DNA from: Bifidobacterium breve
GTDB lineage: Bacteria; Actinomycetota; Thermoleophilia; Solirubrobacterales; Solirubrobacteraceae
Assembly: GCA_945889475.1 (NCBI GenBank)
Contig: CAMDBT010000003.1
Coordinates: 1-64,000 of the forward strand
Length of the DNA: 64,000 nucleotides
Direction: 5' to 3'
The translations under genes and the position numbers were made by a program. The notes below the pieces were generated by a model. That model saw nothing but the letters and a program-made list of their open reading frames with translations. It was not told the DNA's origin and ran no database searches. This document shows, one piece after another, positions 1 through 9,881 of the stretch. Each line of letters opens with the position of its first letter. Within the stretch, counting starts at the first letter, position 1.

Positions 1-249
1 ATTGAGGACCGTCAGATCACCGGGGATGATGCCGCCATCGATCGCCTTCGCGGCCAGCGGAGCGGGCGCCAGCGAAGCTGCGACGCCGACGACCAGCGCG
101 ATTGACATCAGGATTACGCGCCCGCGGTAGGGGCTCATCAAGCTCGCCAGTCCGCGCAGCTTTCGGCCGCGGCCGCTGGTTCCTTCGAGGCGTCGGCGAA
201 CGTCCTCGCGGCGCGTGAGGCCCATCTCCTGGCGCTGGCTCTTGCTCAC
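1..249 (-). CDS. ABC transporter ATP-binding/permease half-transporter (N-terminal part, truncated by window edge)
   Basis: Reverse complement reads GTG AGC AAG AGC CAG CGC CAG GAG ATG GGC CTC ACG..., giving ...LRGLASLMSPYRGRVILMSIALVVGVAASLAPAPLAAKAIDGGIIPGDL, typical of an ABC exporter N-terminus; GTG overlaps the TGA stop of the upstream ABC gene. Confidence 0.75.
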   Translation of the reverse strand, partial: MSKSQRQEMGLTRREDVRRRLEGTSGRGRKLRGLASLMSPYRGRVILMSIALVVGVAASLAPAPLAAKAIDGGIIPGDLTVLN

Positions 250-2060
250 AGCCCTGCGACCTCGCTCTCGGCCGGTTTACGAGTCAGAAATACCTGGTCC
301 GGTAAGCCTTTCTCGACGATCTGGCGGTAGAGATCGCTTTCGACCAGCAGGTGTTCGTGGTCGCCACGGGCGACTAGCCGTCCGCCTTCAAGCAGCACGA
401 TCTCGTCGGCCAAGGCGATCGTCGAAAGTCGGTGAGCGATCACGAACGTCGTACGGCCGGTCATGACCTCTCGCAGCGCCGTCTTGATCTGCTGCTCGGT
501 CGAGGAGTCGACGCTCGAGGTTGCGTCGTCGAGAATCAAGATCCTTGGGTCGGCAAGTAGCGCGCGGGCGATTGCCAGCCGCTGGCGTTGGCCGCCGGAG
601 AGCGTCAGGCCGCGCTCGCCGACGATCGTGCGGAGGCCGTCGGGCAGCCTTTCGATGAAGTCGGCTGCCTGCGCCTGGCGGACTGCCGCGAGGACGTCCT
701 CGTCGCTGGCGTCGGGACGGGCATATGCGATGTTGTCGCGGACGCTTGCTGAGAACAGGAACGGGTCATCGTTGACAACGGCGATCTGGCTGCGCAGGGC
801 GGCAGGATCAACGCTACGAACGTCAGCGCCGTCGACCAGTACGCGGCCAGCGGTCGTGTCGTAAAGTCGCGGAATCAGCTGGACCAGCGAACTTTTGCCG
901 GAGCCGGTGGAGCCGACCAGAGCGACCGTCAGGCCGGCAGCGACGTCGAGCGTGACTGATTCGAGCGCGTTGTTTGATCCGCCCGGATAGCGCAGCGTTA
1001 CATTCTCGAACTGCACGCGTCCACCACCGGCGGGGAGCGGGCCAGCGCCGGGCTCGGCCGTGATCTCCGGCTGGCGGTCGAGGATCTGGAAGATCCGTCC
1101 GCCGGAGGCTGTCGCCCGCTGCGAGAGACCGAGCATCATGCCGAAGGTCCGCATCGGTGCGATTAACATCAGTAGGTAGGTGTAGAAGGCTGAGAAAGCG
1201 CCGATAGAAAGATCGCCGTTGATTACTTGGCGACCGCCGAAGAAGAGCACTGCGGCGAGGCCGAGCTGAGGTAAAAAGCCGATGAACGGGCTGTAGAAAG
1301 CGGTCAGCCGTGTTGAAACCATCGACTGATCGAAGACGCGGCCGACGCGGTAGTCGAAGCTGAGTTTTTGACGCTTTTCGGCGGCGAAGGCCTTGACGAC
1401 GCGGACGCCAGCGATGTTCTCCTCAACCTCCGCGGTCAGCTCAGCGACGCGCTGCTGAACCTCAGCTAGTGCAGGCCGTGAACGACGGCCATAACGGAAG
1501 GCGATCACGATCACAAACGGAACAGGCGCCAGCGACAGTGCGGCCAGAACTGGGTCGGTGAGGAACATCGCGATCGCTGCCAGTCCGATCGTCAGCAGCG
1601 CTTGAATAAGAAAGACGAGTCCGTAACCAAGGAAGAATCGGACCGCCTGAAGGTCGACCGTGGCGCGGGACATCAGCTGCCCGGTTTGCTGCTGATCAAA
1701 GAAGGCGAGCTCCAGCGACTGCAGGTGGCCGTAGATCTTGGCGCGCAGATCGAACTCCAGCCCGAGCGACACGCGGCCCGCGACTAGGCGGCGGATTACG
1801 GTCAAGATTGCGCGCAGGACTCCGGCCAGCAGCACGGCCCCGCCGAGCAGCTTTAGGTTTGCCTTGTCGCCCTCGTAAATCTGGTTGATCGCCTGCCCAG
1901 TTAGCCAGGGGATCGAAACTGTCATCACCATCGCCAGCAGCGCAAAGATCAGCGAAGCGAAGATGCTGCGGCGGTACGGCCGCAGGAAGCTGAGCAACCT
2001 GATGAAGGTCGTCATGCCCGTGTCGGGCGTCTGAAGCTGTTCGGAGTTTGGATTCGTCAT
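246..2060 (-). CDS. ABC transporter ATP-binding protein/permease (exporter type)
   Basis: 604 aa; TM domain then Walker A GSTGSGKSS, signature LSGGQRQRLAIARAL, Walker B ILILDDATSSVD. Confidence 0.95.
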   Translation of the reverse strand: MTNPNSEQLQTPDTGMTTFIRLLSFLRPYRRSIFASLIFALLAMVMTVSIPWLTGQAINQIYEGDKANLKLLGGAVLLAGVLRAILTVIRRLVAGRVSLGLEFDLRAKIYGHLQSLELAFFDQQQTGQLMSRATVDLQAVRFFLGYGLVFLIQALLTIGLAAIAMFLTDPVLAALSLAPVPFVIVIAFRYGRRSRPALAEVQQRVAELTAEVEENIAGVRVVKAFAAEKRQKLSFDYRVGRVFDQSMVSTRLTAFYSPFIGFLPQLGLAAVLFFGGRQVINGDLSIGAFSAFYTYLLMLIAPMRTFGMMLGLSQRATASGGRIFQILDRQPEITAEPGAGPLPAGGGRVQFENVTLRYPGGSNNALESVTLDVAAGLTVALVGSTGSGKSSLVQLIPRLYDTTAGRVLVDGADVRSVDPAALRSQIAVVNDDPFLFSASVRDNIAYARPDASDEDVLAAVRQAQAADFIERLPDGLRTIVGERGLTLSGGQRQRLAIARALLADPRILILDDATSSVDSSTEQQIKTALREVMTGRTTFVIAHRLSTIALADEIVLLEGGRLVARGDHEHLLVESDLYRQIVEKGLPDQVFLTRKPAESEVAGL

Positions 2061-2377
2061 GGATTGTGATCAGCGCCAAGCAGCGCTCCGACTTAGGGTA
2101 CGGCGGTAATAATGCTTGCCGGATGACTCAAGCCGATCTTGGCCTTTGCGGCGGCTGCCGCTTCCAGCGCGCGGTGCCCAATACCCGTGGGTCGCTCTTT
2201 TCGCTCTGCGAGCGTTCACGCGAGGAGCCGAGCTTTGCTCGTTATCCGAAGCTGCCGGTTGCGATCTGCACAGGCTTTGCGCCGCGCGCCGCCGAGGCGG
2301 CCGGCCGCGACGAAGATGAACCCGACTGAGAGCGTTTGTCTGGCGCAACCGCGCGAGCGGGGTGGTAGCTTCACGCG

Positions 2378-4270
2378 ATGGTCGCTCGGCGCCATCGGCC
2401 AAGCGTCACGTTGGCTCTCAGCCTAGTCGCGCTGGGGCTTGGCACAGCAGACGCGGTGGCTCTGAAGTTCACTCCCTGCGCCGCGCGCAGCCAGTTTGGC
2501 TGCGCGACGCTGACTGTCCCGCTAGACCACTCAAGAAAGGTGCCGGGGGAGATCCGGATTCGGCTCGCAGCTCAGCGCCGTTACCCGCGCGGGGCGGGCC
2601 TACTGATTGCGCTTGCCGGCGGGCCCGGTCAGGCAGCGCTGCCCTACGCAGATGGATTCGTCGCCGAGCTATCGCCAATGCTGCGCCGTCATCGGCTCGT
2701 CGTGCTCGATCAGCGCGGGACAGGGTCGTCCGGCGCGCTCTCCTGCCCCGCGCTCCAGAACACTACGGAGATCGACCCGTGGCCTCCTTCGCTGGTGGCC
2801 GCTTGCGCGCAGCTGATCGGGCCCCGTCGCCGGTTCTATTCGACCCGCGACAGCGCAGCTGACATTGACGCGATTCGGCGTGCTTTCGGCGCCCGCAAGG
2901 TGACGCTAATGGGTGTCAGCTACGGGACCTGGGTCGCTCAGGAGTACGCCCGCCAGTATCCGACCAGGACGCAGTCGCTGATCCTCGATTCGGTCGTCGG
3001 ACCGGGGCAGCCGAGCGGTTTCTACCTCGACACGCTCGCTGCCGTTCGACGAGTCACTGCTGAGCAGTGCGCCGGCGGGCGTTGCAATGGGATTACGAAC
3101 GACCCAGTCGGCGACCTTTCGGCGGTGGTTCAGCGCCTTGCAACAGGTCCGCTGCGAGGCACGGTCTACGACTCACGCGGGCGTGGCACCGCGGCAAAGT
3201 ATTCCAGCCAAGGCGAGATAGCTGAGGTCATCGTCGGCGGCGACGTCAACGCCGAGCTGCAGGCGCAGCTGCCTGCCGCGATGGCCGCTGCACGACGAGA
3301 GGATTACGCGCAGCTGCTGCGGCTGCTAGGGACTCTCGGCGACACGCCCGAGACGACGCGTGAACTGAGCGTCGGCCTCTACGCGGTCACGAGCTGTCTC
3401 GATTCAGCGATGCCTTACCGGCTGTCAAGTCCGATTTCGGGGCGCCCCGCTCTGATGGCGTCGGCGCTGGCAGCAATTCCAGCCAGCAGCTACGCCCCGT
3501 TCGACGCCGCTACCGTCGGTTCGCAGAGCGGCGTGAGCGATTGCCTGCAGTTTCCGGTCCAGTTCGACACAGCTCCCGCCGCCGGAGTGCTGCCCAACGT
3601 CCCGGCGCTGATCCTGGCCGGCCAGCTAGATCTGCGCACACCGGCTGAGAACGCTGCCGCGCTCGCCGCTCTGCTGCCGAAGGCAAGTCTGGTAGAGCTA
3701 CGAGGCGCTGGTCACGACTTGCTTGGCACCGACACAACGGGCTGCGTTGCGACCGCGCTGCGGCGTTTCGCAGCGAGCCAGAGGGTCGGCGCACCGTGTG
3801 CTAGACGCGACAACGCGGTGCAGCCGGTTGGCGTCGCGCCTCTTCGCGTCGCCAACGCCACACCGGCGCGCGGAACAAGCGGCATCCGGGGCCGTGCGCT
3901 GAGCGTCGCGCTGGCCAGCGTGAACGACGCAATCGCGATTGCCTACATGATGCTTGATGCTGGCGCTGAGCCGCGCGGCGGCGGCCTCCGTGGCGGCAGC
4001 TACGACGCACGCAGCGGGCCGGTCGACGAGCTCCGCCTTCGCAGTTATCGCTACGCCGCCGACCTTGCGGTGAGCGGCAAGCTGAGTCTATTCTCGTCTG
4101 GGCCGCGCGGCCGGGTGACGCTTAGCGGCGCCGCTCGCGGCAGCGTGGACGTTGAGTCGTGGAGCTCCGCTAGCGGAGTGATAGATGGCCTCGCTGTGAA
4201 GTCCAGTGGAGGTTATGCAACGGCGACGCGTCGCCCGGCTGGGCGACGCGCACGAGCGATCCTGCGCTAA
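2378..4270 (+). CDS. secreted alpha/beta hydrolase (TAP-like peptidase family)
   Basis: N-terminal signal sequence, DQRGTGSSG, GVSYGTWVAQEYA nucleophile elbow, C-terminal GAGHD. Confidence 0.85.
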   Translation: MVARRHRPSVTLALSLVALGLGTADAVALKFTPCAARSQFGCATLTVPLDHSRKVPGEIRIRLAAQRRYPRGAGLLIALAGGPGQAALPYADGFVAELSPMLRRHRLVVLDQRGTGSSGALSCPALQNTTEIDPWPPSLVAACAQLIGPRRRFYSTRDSAADIDAIRRAFGARKVTLMGVSYGTWVAQEYARQYPTRTQSLILDSVVGPGQPSGFYLDTLAAVRRVTAEQCAGGRCNGITNDPVGDLSAVVQRLATGPLRGTVYDSRGRGTAAKYSSQGEIAEVIVGGDVNAELQAQLPAAMAAARREDYAQLLRLLGTLGDTPETTRELSVGLYAVTSCLDSAMPYRLSSPISGRPALMASALAAIPASSYAPFDAATVGSQSGVSDCLQFPVQFDTAPAAGVLPNVPALILAGQLDLRTPAENAAALAALLPKASLVELRGAGHDLLGTDTTGCVATALRRFAASQRVGAPCARRDNAVQPVGVAPLRVANATPARGTSGIRGRALSVALASVNDAIAIAYMMLDAGAEPRGGGLRGGSYDARSGPVDELRLRSYRYAADLAVSGKLSLFSSGPRGRVTLSGAARGSVDVESWSSASGVIDGLAVKSSGGYATATRRPAGRRARAILR

Positions 4271-4276
4271 GGACAG

Positions 4277-4828
4277 CTACTTCACGACATGCTTGCTGCA
4301 GACCTCAGCCGAGTTCGACTGGCAGAGCGCGTACTCGACGTCGGCCTCCATCGGTGATTGGGTTGCTATCGCTGTAGGGACGCCGTTCAACGTTGGGTCG
4401 GTTGTGGTGACGATGTAGTGGGTGCCGTTGGTCCAGCCAAAGCCGCCAAGCGCTGCCTTGGCGCCCGCGGACGTGCCGCTTGCCGTCCCTTCCTTGATTC
4501 CGTCGGCGTTGCCCTTCTTGTACCCGACCTTCTTGCCATATCGAGCGCCGCTCTTCTTCCCTGCTTCGTCGCCGACGGCTGTACCAGCCTGGGAGCCAGC
4601 GGTGTAGATCTCTTGGTAGCCGGCGGCGCCAGGCTTGTACTTGTCGGCCTCGTGATTGGTGCCGAGGAAGTAGCCGCCAACGCCAAGTGCGATCGCGATT
4701 ACCACCGCAGCGAGCCACCAAAGAGCCGAAGGGGCGCCGGATGAACCACCGCTGGCATCTGGCGCTGCATACGCCGGTTGAGCTGAACCTGGAGCTTGTG
4801 GGGGAACTGCTGGGCCGCCTGCTTCCAT
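4277..4828 (-). CDS. single-TM protein with G-x-x-x tetrad repeat
   Basis: ATG at 4828 preceded by GGAAGGTGATTCCG (SD-like); TM WWLAAVVIAIALGVGGYFLG, then 12 consecutive Gxxx tetrads. Confidence 0.8.
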   Translation of the reverse strand: MEAGGPAVPPQAPGSAQPAYAAPDASGGSSGAPSALWWLAAVVIAIALGVGGYFLGTNHEADKYKPGAAGYQEIYTAGSQAGTAVGDEAGKKSGARYGKKVGYKKGNADGIKEGTASGTSAGAKAALGGFGWTNGTHYIVTTTDPTLNGVPTAIATQSPMEADVEYALCQSNSAEVCSKHVVK

Positions 4829-4951
4829 CGGAATCACCTTCCATCGTTGGGCTAGCTGAACGACACAAGCTAACTCACGCACCGAGATTCGGCAACCGGT
4901 CGGCGATCGCTCAACGCGCAGTTCGCTTGTGGCCGCCGGAAGTAGCGCTGT

Positions 4952-6058
4952 TTACGGCACCGAAGCACCAGCTGCGCGATCGCGCGCAAGTGCGACCGTG
5001 ACCTTCCCCAGCTTGGCCCAAGTTGCCGCGCCGAGATGGCCGTCCACGGTCAGTTTATTGGTTGCCTGGAAGGCTTTGACAGCGGCGACGGTCGCCGCGC
5101 CAAAGATGCCGTTCGCCTTCAGCTTCTTCGCGCCAGCCGATGCCAATAGTTGCTGGGCGCGGACGACCGAGTCGCCTTTTGCACCGCTCCTCAGTAGCGG
5201 CCAGCCCGGATCCTGTGGGGCGCTGATCGCCGGCAGCGCTCGTCCCAGCGCCGTCCAGATCTTCTCGCTCGTAGTCGACCAGACCCACCAGCTGTAACCG
5301 GGCGCCTTGTAGCTGGCCGCGAGGCGACGGAACGCGAGGATGTCCGCGACCGATGGCGACTGGTAGGTCTGCCCGATCGGGTGAATCGGCCGACCGTAGA
5401 TCCGGTTCTCGCGCCAAGTGTGTTTGACCGACGTTGCGACCGAATCGCCGATATCGCGCCAGTAGATCTGCGGCATGTTGACCTCAGCCCCGCCAGGGCC
5501 GAGAAAGACCGAATAGGGCAACGAAGGGTGGTAGTCGACGTAAGGGAAGCTTGTGAAGCCGAGCGGGAACTTCGCGCCAACGAGCCGGCGCAGCTCTTTC
5601 ATGTAGCTGCGCGCCGGGCTGTATCGCCCTTCGTAGCTCGACTCAGCATCGATGATCAGGCAGTCGGCGCCAGCCTTCTTCGCGGCTGCTGCGGCGCGCG
5701 CTTCAGCGGCCGGTCTTAGCCCGTAAACGAACTGCCAGCCGCAGACGCGAAGCCCTGCAGCGTGGAGCGTGGAGACGAGCGGCCTCGTAAACTGCTGCCA
5801 AGCGTTGGTGCCGTCGGCCGACTTGATGTAGACCGCCGACAGGCCGGCTCGCTTCGCTCGCGCGACGATCTTGGCGACGTTGCCAGCTTCGGTATCAGGC
5901 GTGTTCCAGATCCACATCGACTGGCCTTTGAATGCCGGGTTGATTCGGGCTGCGTCCGCCGGGCTGGGTCCAATAGCCAAGACCACAATCAGCGCCAATG
6001 CGGCGATCGCAGCGGCGGCGCCGCCGCGGCAGAGAGGGGCGTTGTGGCGCGTCGTCAT
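4952..6058 (-). CDS. secreted TIM-barrel glycoside-hydrolase-like protein with C-terminal peptidoglycan-binding domain
   Basis: Signal peptide; C-term RSGAKGDSVVRAQQLLASAG...NGIFGAATVAAVKAFQATNKLTVDGHLGAATWAKL is PG_binding_1-like; ATG 6058 chosen over the longer ORF. Confidence 0.75.
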   Translation of the reverse strand: MTTRHNAPLCRGGAAAAIAALALIVVLAIGPSPADAARINPAFKGQSMWIWNTPDTEAGNVAKIVARAKRAGLSAVYIKSADGTNAWQQFTRPLVSTLHAAGLRVCGWQFVYGLRPAAEARAAAAAKKAGADCLIIDAESSYEGRYSPARSYMKELRRLVGAKFPLGFTSFPYVDYHPSLPYSVFLGPGGAEVNMPQIYWRDIGDSVATSVKHTWRENRIYGRPIHPIGQTYQSPSVADILAFRRLAASYKAPGYSWWVWSTTSEKIWTALGRALPAISAPQDPGWPLLRSGAKGDSVVRAQQLLASAGAKKLKANGIFGAATVAAVKAFQATNKLTVDGHLGAATWAKLGKVTVALARDRAAGASVP

Positions 6059-6259
6059 GACGCTCAAGGTAGGGCTCCGCCGAAAAGTGTTGGTCATCTG
6101 CACTACATTCCCCAACCCAAGACGAAGGCCGATGTTGCGATACTTCGGGTCTAACACCGTGTTCACCTAAGTAGTCGCCGCGAGAAGCGGCGCCAAGCAA
6201 GAGACAATTCGGAATAATGATGTCTGCAGCGGACGCTGTCCGCACGGAGAGGAAGTCGA

Positions 6260-7882
6260 ATGATTCGCAGCACTGCGCTTGTTTTTTCAGTCGTCGCCAC
6301 GATCACCGCGCTGGCGCTGCCGGCCGCCGCGTCGGCGAAGGTCGCCAAGCCCAACGTGCTTGTCGTGATGACCGACGACATGAGCTACGACAACCTGAAG
6401 TTCATGCCGAAGACGTCCGCGTTCTTCAAGAAGAACGGCACATCGTTCACGAAGAATTACGTCAGCTACCCGCTCTGCTGCCCTGCCCGCACGACCTTCC
6501 TGACAGGCCAGCTGGCCCACAACCATGGGGTAGATAGCGTCTTTTCGCCCGACAACTACATCGGTTGGGAGACCAAAGACAACAACATGGCCGCTTGGCT
6601 GCAGACCGGCGGCTACCGCACGGGGGTTAGCGGTAAGTATCTCAACGGCTACGGCGAGATTAGTCAGACCGAGGTCCCGAAGGGCTGGGACGACTGGCAG
6701 GTTTCGATCGATGAGACGACGATTGACGCCTTCAACGTCCGCTACAACCGCAACGGCCAACTAGTTGAGTACGGCGACCCGGACTGGATCTCCCGCACGC
6801 AGGCATTTTCCGAAGTCGTTGGACACCAGCTGATTTTGGATTACCCGGGACTCGTCAGCAATCTCTTCAGCTTCTTCATGTCGCGGCCGCGGCCGTGGAC
6901 CTTCGGGACGACCGTTGACGCCAACTACACGACCTCGGTGGAGGCGGCAACAGCACGCCAGTTCATGGCCGCCGGTGCAAACTCCAAGAAGCCTTGGTTC
7001 CAGTACTACACGCCGCCCAGCCAGCACCGCGAAGACATCGCGGAGCAGGCCAACGCCGGTCAGGACATCGGCATCAACCCGCGGATCCCGTCGAAGTACA
7101 TTCCGAAGGTAGAGAACCTCAAGTTGCCGCGTCCGAAGGCCTTCGCTGAGAAGGACATGAGCGACAAGCGCAAGGTGCTACAGCCGCCGACCACTCCCAA
7201 CGACGACAGTCCTGAGTGCGTCGTCAAGCAGTGCATTCAGAAGCTGACGCACTACTACCAAGGGCGCGCAGGAGCCTCGTTGGCGCTTGACGACGAGATC
7301 GCCAAGATGATCGCCGAGCTCAAAGCCAGCGGCCAGCTCAGTAACACGCTGATCATCTTCACATCCGACAACGGGTGGTTGATGGGGCAGCACAACATCA
7401 ACGGCAACAAGTACCTCCCATACGAGGAGTCGATTCATGTGCCGCTGATGATCGCCGGGCCGGGCGTGCCGAAGGGCAAGACCAATAGCGCGCTTGTCGC
7501 CAACGTTGATCTCTCGCCGACAATTGTTGCTGCCACCGGAGCTAAGCCGCTGCGCAAGACCGATGGAATGTCGCTCTTCTCGGTGATGAAGAATCCGTCT
7601 AAGGGCCGTAGCGCAGTTCCGTTGGAGGCAACGCGCAAGCTGTTCGTCAAGCCTGGCAACTTCCCGAACCCAGAGGACACGCCCTACTACGGCGTCCGTA
7701 CGAAAGACTGGATGTACGCCAAGTACCTCGAGACCGGCGACCAGGAGCTTTACGACATGGTGCGCGACCCGGCGCAGATGAACAATCTCGCCAAAAAGTC
7801 CGCCTACGCCAAGCAGCTTGCTGCAATGTCCAAGCTCGCGCTGCAGCTAAAGCGCTGCAAGGGCAAGGCCTGCGTTCGCTAG
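6260..7882 (+). CDS. secreted sulfatase (arylsulfatase family)
   Basis: NVLVVMTDDMSYDN metal site and CCPARTTFLTGQ (CxPxR formylglycine motif); SD gagagga upstream. Confidence 0.93.
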   Translation: MIRSTALVFSVVATITALALPAAASAKVAKPNVLVVMTDDMSYDNLKFMPKTSAFFKKNGTSFTKNYVSYPLCCPARTTFLTGQLAHNHGVDSVFSPDNYIGWETKDNNMAAWLQTGGYRTGVSGKYLNGYGEISQTEVPKGWDDWQVSIDETTIDAFNVRYNRNGQLVEYGDPDWISRTQAFSEVVGHQLILDYPGLVSNLFSFFMSRPRPWTFGTTVDANYTTSVEAATARQFMAAGANSKKPWFQYYTPPSQHREDIAEQANAGQDIGINPRIPSKYIPKVENLKLPRPKAFAEKDMSDKRKVLQPPTTPNDDSPECVVKQCIQKLTHYYQGRAGASLALDDEIAKMIAELKASGQLSNTLIIFTSDNGWLMGQHNINGNKYLPYEESIHVPLMIAGPGVPKGKTNSALVANVDLSPTIVAATGAKPLRKTDGMSLFSVMKNPSKGRSAVPLEATRKLFVKPGNFPNPEDTPYYGVRTKDWMYAKYLETGDQELYDMVRDPAQMNNLAKKSAYAKQLAAMSKLALQLKRCKGKACVR

Positions 7883-7913
7883 CTGGTCGGCCTTCAAGGC
7901 GCGGTCTGCTCAG

Positions 7914-7987
7914 TGCCGGAGGAGGGACTCGAACCCCCGACACGCGGATTATGATTCCGCTGCTCTAACCAGCTGAGCTACTCCGGC
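7914..7987 (-). tRNA. tRNA-Met (CAU)
   Basis: Reverse complement GCCGGAGTAGCTCAGCTGGTTAGAGCAGCGGAATCATAATCCGCGTGTCGGGGGTTCGAGTCCCTCCTCCGGC folds as a cloverleaf; anticodon loop ATCATAA; CAU could in principle be Ile2. Confidence 0.93.
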
Positions 7988-8050
7988 GGGAGGCGGTGAT
8001 CGTACCGAAAGAATGGGCGCTGTCGGCTGACGGCCAAGTACCGTTGCGCC

Positions 8051-9250
8051 GTGCCCTCCACTAGTGAAGCCGTCCAGCGGCGCCTTCGAGCAGCAACATT
8101 CCTCTCCAGCTTCGACCGCTTGGTGATTCCGCCGCTGCTGGTTCCGATCAGCTATGCCTTTGGCGTTCCGCTGGGCACGGCGGCTTTGGTCGCTAGTGCA
8201 TATTTCATCGCCTACGGCATCAGCCAACCGTTCTGGGGCGCGCTCTCAGATCGCTTCGGCCGGGTCAAAGTGATCCGCTTCTCGATCGTCGCTGGCGGGC
8301 TCTGTTGCGTGGTCGCGGCGCTGGCGCCGAGCTTCACCGTGCTGATCGTCTCGCGGACGCTGAGCGGCGTGCTCTTTGCTGCGATCGTGCCGACGATCGT
8401 CACCTACATCGGCGATACCGTCGAGCTGCAGCAGCGGCAGCATGCGCTGACGCTGACGATCGCTTCGGCCTCAGCCGGGATCGCGGTAGCGACGGTCGTC
8501 GGCGGGCTATGCGCGCAGCTGATTAGCTGGAGAGCAGCGTTCGTTGCCACCTCGATCCTCGCGCTGGCGCTGTCGTTTTCGCTGACGCGCGTTCCAGAGC
8601 CGCTGCGAGCCGAGTCGCCACACACCTATATCAGGAACGCGGTCAACGCCCTGCGCCAACGCTGGGTTTTGATCGTCCTTGCAATCGGCTTCATCGAGGG
8701 AGCAGTGATCCTTGGTTCGCTCACGTTCCTCTCGGCGTCGCTACAGGAGCAGGGCGTTGGGGCGGCCGTCGCCGGTTCGGCCGCCGCTGGCTTCGGGATC
8801 GCGAACGTCTGCTGCGTCCCCGTCGTTACGCGGGCGATCAAGCGCTTCTCCTCGCCACTGATGATTGCCGCCGGCGCGGTTCTAGCTGCGACCGGCCTGC
8901 TGGTCGCAGCTGCCGACACGGTCGTCGCCACGGCGATCATCGCCGCACTCGGGCTCGGCGCCGGCTTTGGCTTCCTGCACCCAACGGTGCAGCTTTGGGC
9001 AACCCAAGTCAACGCGCAGGCGCGAGCTGTGACGATCTCATTTTTCGCCGGCTCAGTATTCGTTGGCGGCGCAATAGCAAGTGCAGGGGCTGCGCCGCTC
9101 GCGGACGGGGGGAGCTTCAACATCATCTTCCTCGGCGCAGCCTTGCTCGCTCTACTGCTCGCGACCGCGGGCGCGTGGCTGAGGTCACGCTACGTGAGCT
9201 CAGGGGATGCAGAGCGCGGTGCGAGTGAACCTGCCCCGGCCGCGCTCTGA
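8051..9250 (+). CDS. MFS transporter
   Basis: 12-TM-like hydrophobic protein with MFS motif GALSDRFGRVKVI. Confidence 0.9.
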   Translation: MPSTSEAVQRRLRAATFLSSFDRLVIPPLLVPISYAFGVPLGTAALVASAYFIAYGISQPFWGALSDRFGRVKVIRFSIVAGGLCCVVAALAPSFTVLIVSRTLSGVLFAAIVPTIVTYIGDTVELQQRQHALTLTIASASAGIAVATVVGGLCAQLISWRAAFVATSILALALSFSLTRVPEPLRAESPHTYIRNAVNALRQRWVLIVLAIGFIEGAVILGSLTFLSASLQEQGVGAAVAGSAAAGFGIANVCCVPVVTRAIKRFSSPLMIAAGAVLAATGLLVAAADTVVATAIIAALGLGAGFGFLHPTVQLWATQVNAQARAVTISFFAGSVFVGGAIASAGAAPLADGGSFNIIFLGAALLALLLATAGAWLRSRYVSSGDAERGASEPAPAAL

Positions 9251-9264
9251 GGCGGCGGCCCGAG

Positions 9265-9846
9265 CTATTGGTCTGGAGGCTGCGGCCGCCACCAAAGCGC
9301 CTGTGGCTTGCCGCAGGCGCGGTTGATTGCAACGCCGGCCACGGTGACGGCGAGCACGCCGACGAAGACCGACAGCCAGTCGAAGGGGCCCTTCAGTAGG
9401 CCAGCACCGATGATCATTGCCGTCGCGACCGAGGGAACGTGAAGCGCGCGCAGCGCGATGATTCCACCTAGGCCGAGCGCTACCGCGACCGTCAGTGCCC
9501 CGGCGCGGGTCCAAGTTAGGTCGGTCAGGTTGGGGGGGACGCCGATCAGGTCGAAGAGTGCTAGCGCAATGATCCCCGCGACGATCGTTGCTGCAGTTGC
9601 CAGCAGAATGTTGCGGGGGTGCGCTTGCTCGGACAGGGGGAAGGCGACGATGATGAAAATTGTTGGCCCGACCGATGGAACAACGAACGGTTCGCTGGCG
9701 ATCACTGCGATCGCGCACAGCATCGCCGTGAGCAAGGTGCCAACGACGAGGATGTACAGCGAGCTCGATCGGTACGGGACGCTGACGTCCCCGACCTTCG
9801 TGCGCCGCGGCACGATGTCGGAGATGTTCGAGAATCCACGGCTCAC
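9265..9846 (-). CDS. HPP family membrane protein
   Basis: PSVGPTIF and HPRN motifs, 4 TM; GTG start 9846. Confidence 0.85.
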   Translation of the reverse strand: MSRGFSNISDIVPRRTKVGDVSVPYRSSSLYILVVGTLLTAMLCAIAVIASEPFVVPSVGPTIFIIVAFPLSEQAHPRNILLATAATIVAGIIALALFDLIGVPPNLTDLTWTRAGALTVAVALGLGGIIALRALHVPSVATAMIIGAGLLKGPFDWLSVFVGVLAVTVAGVAINRACGKPQALWWRPQPPDQ

Positions 9847-9881
9847 GGCCAGCCAAGCTTACCCCGGCTAGGGTCTCCGAC

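Noticed and set aside
2061-2377. Longer divergent intergenic region considered for riboswitch or small RNA
   Set aside because: No recognisable riboswitch core or stable hairpin plus poly-T found by eye
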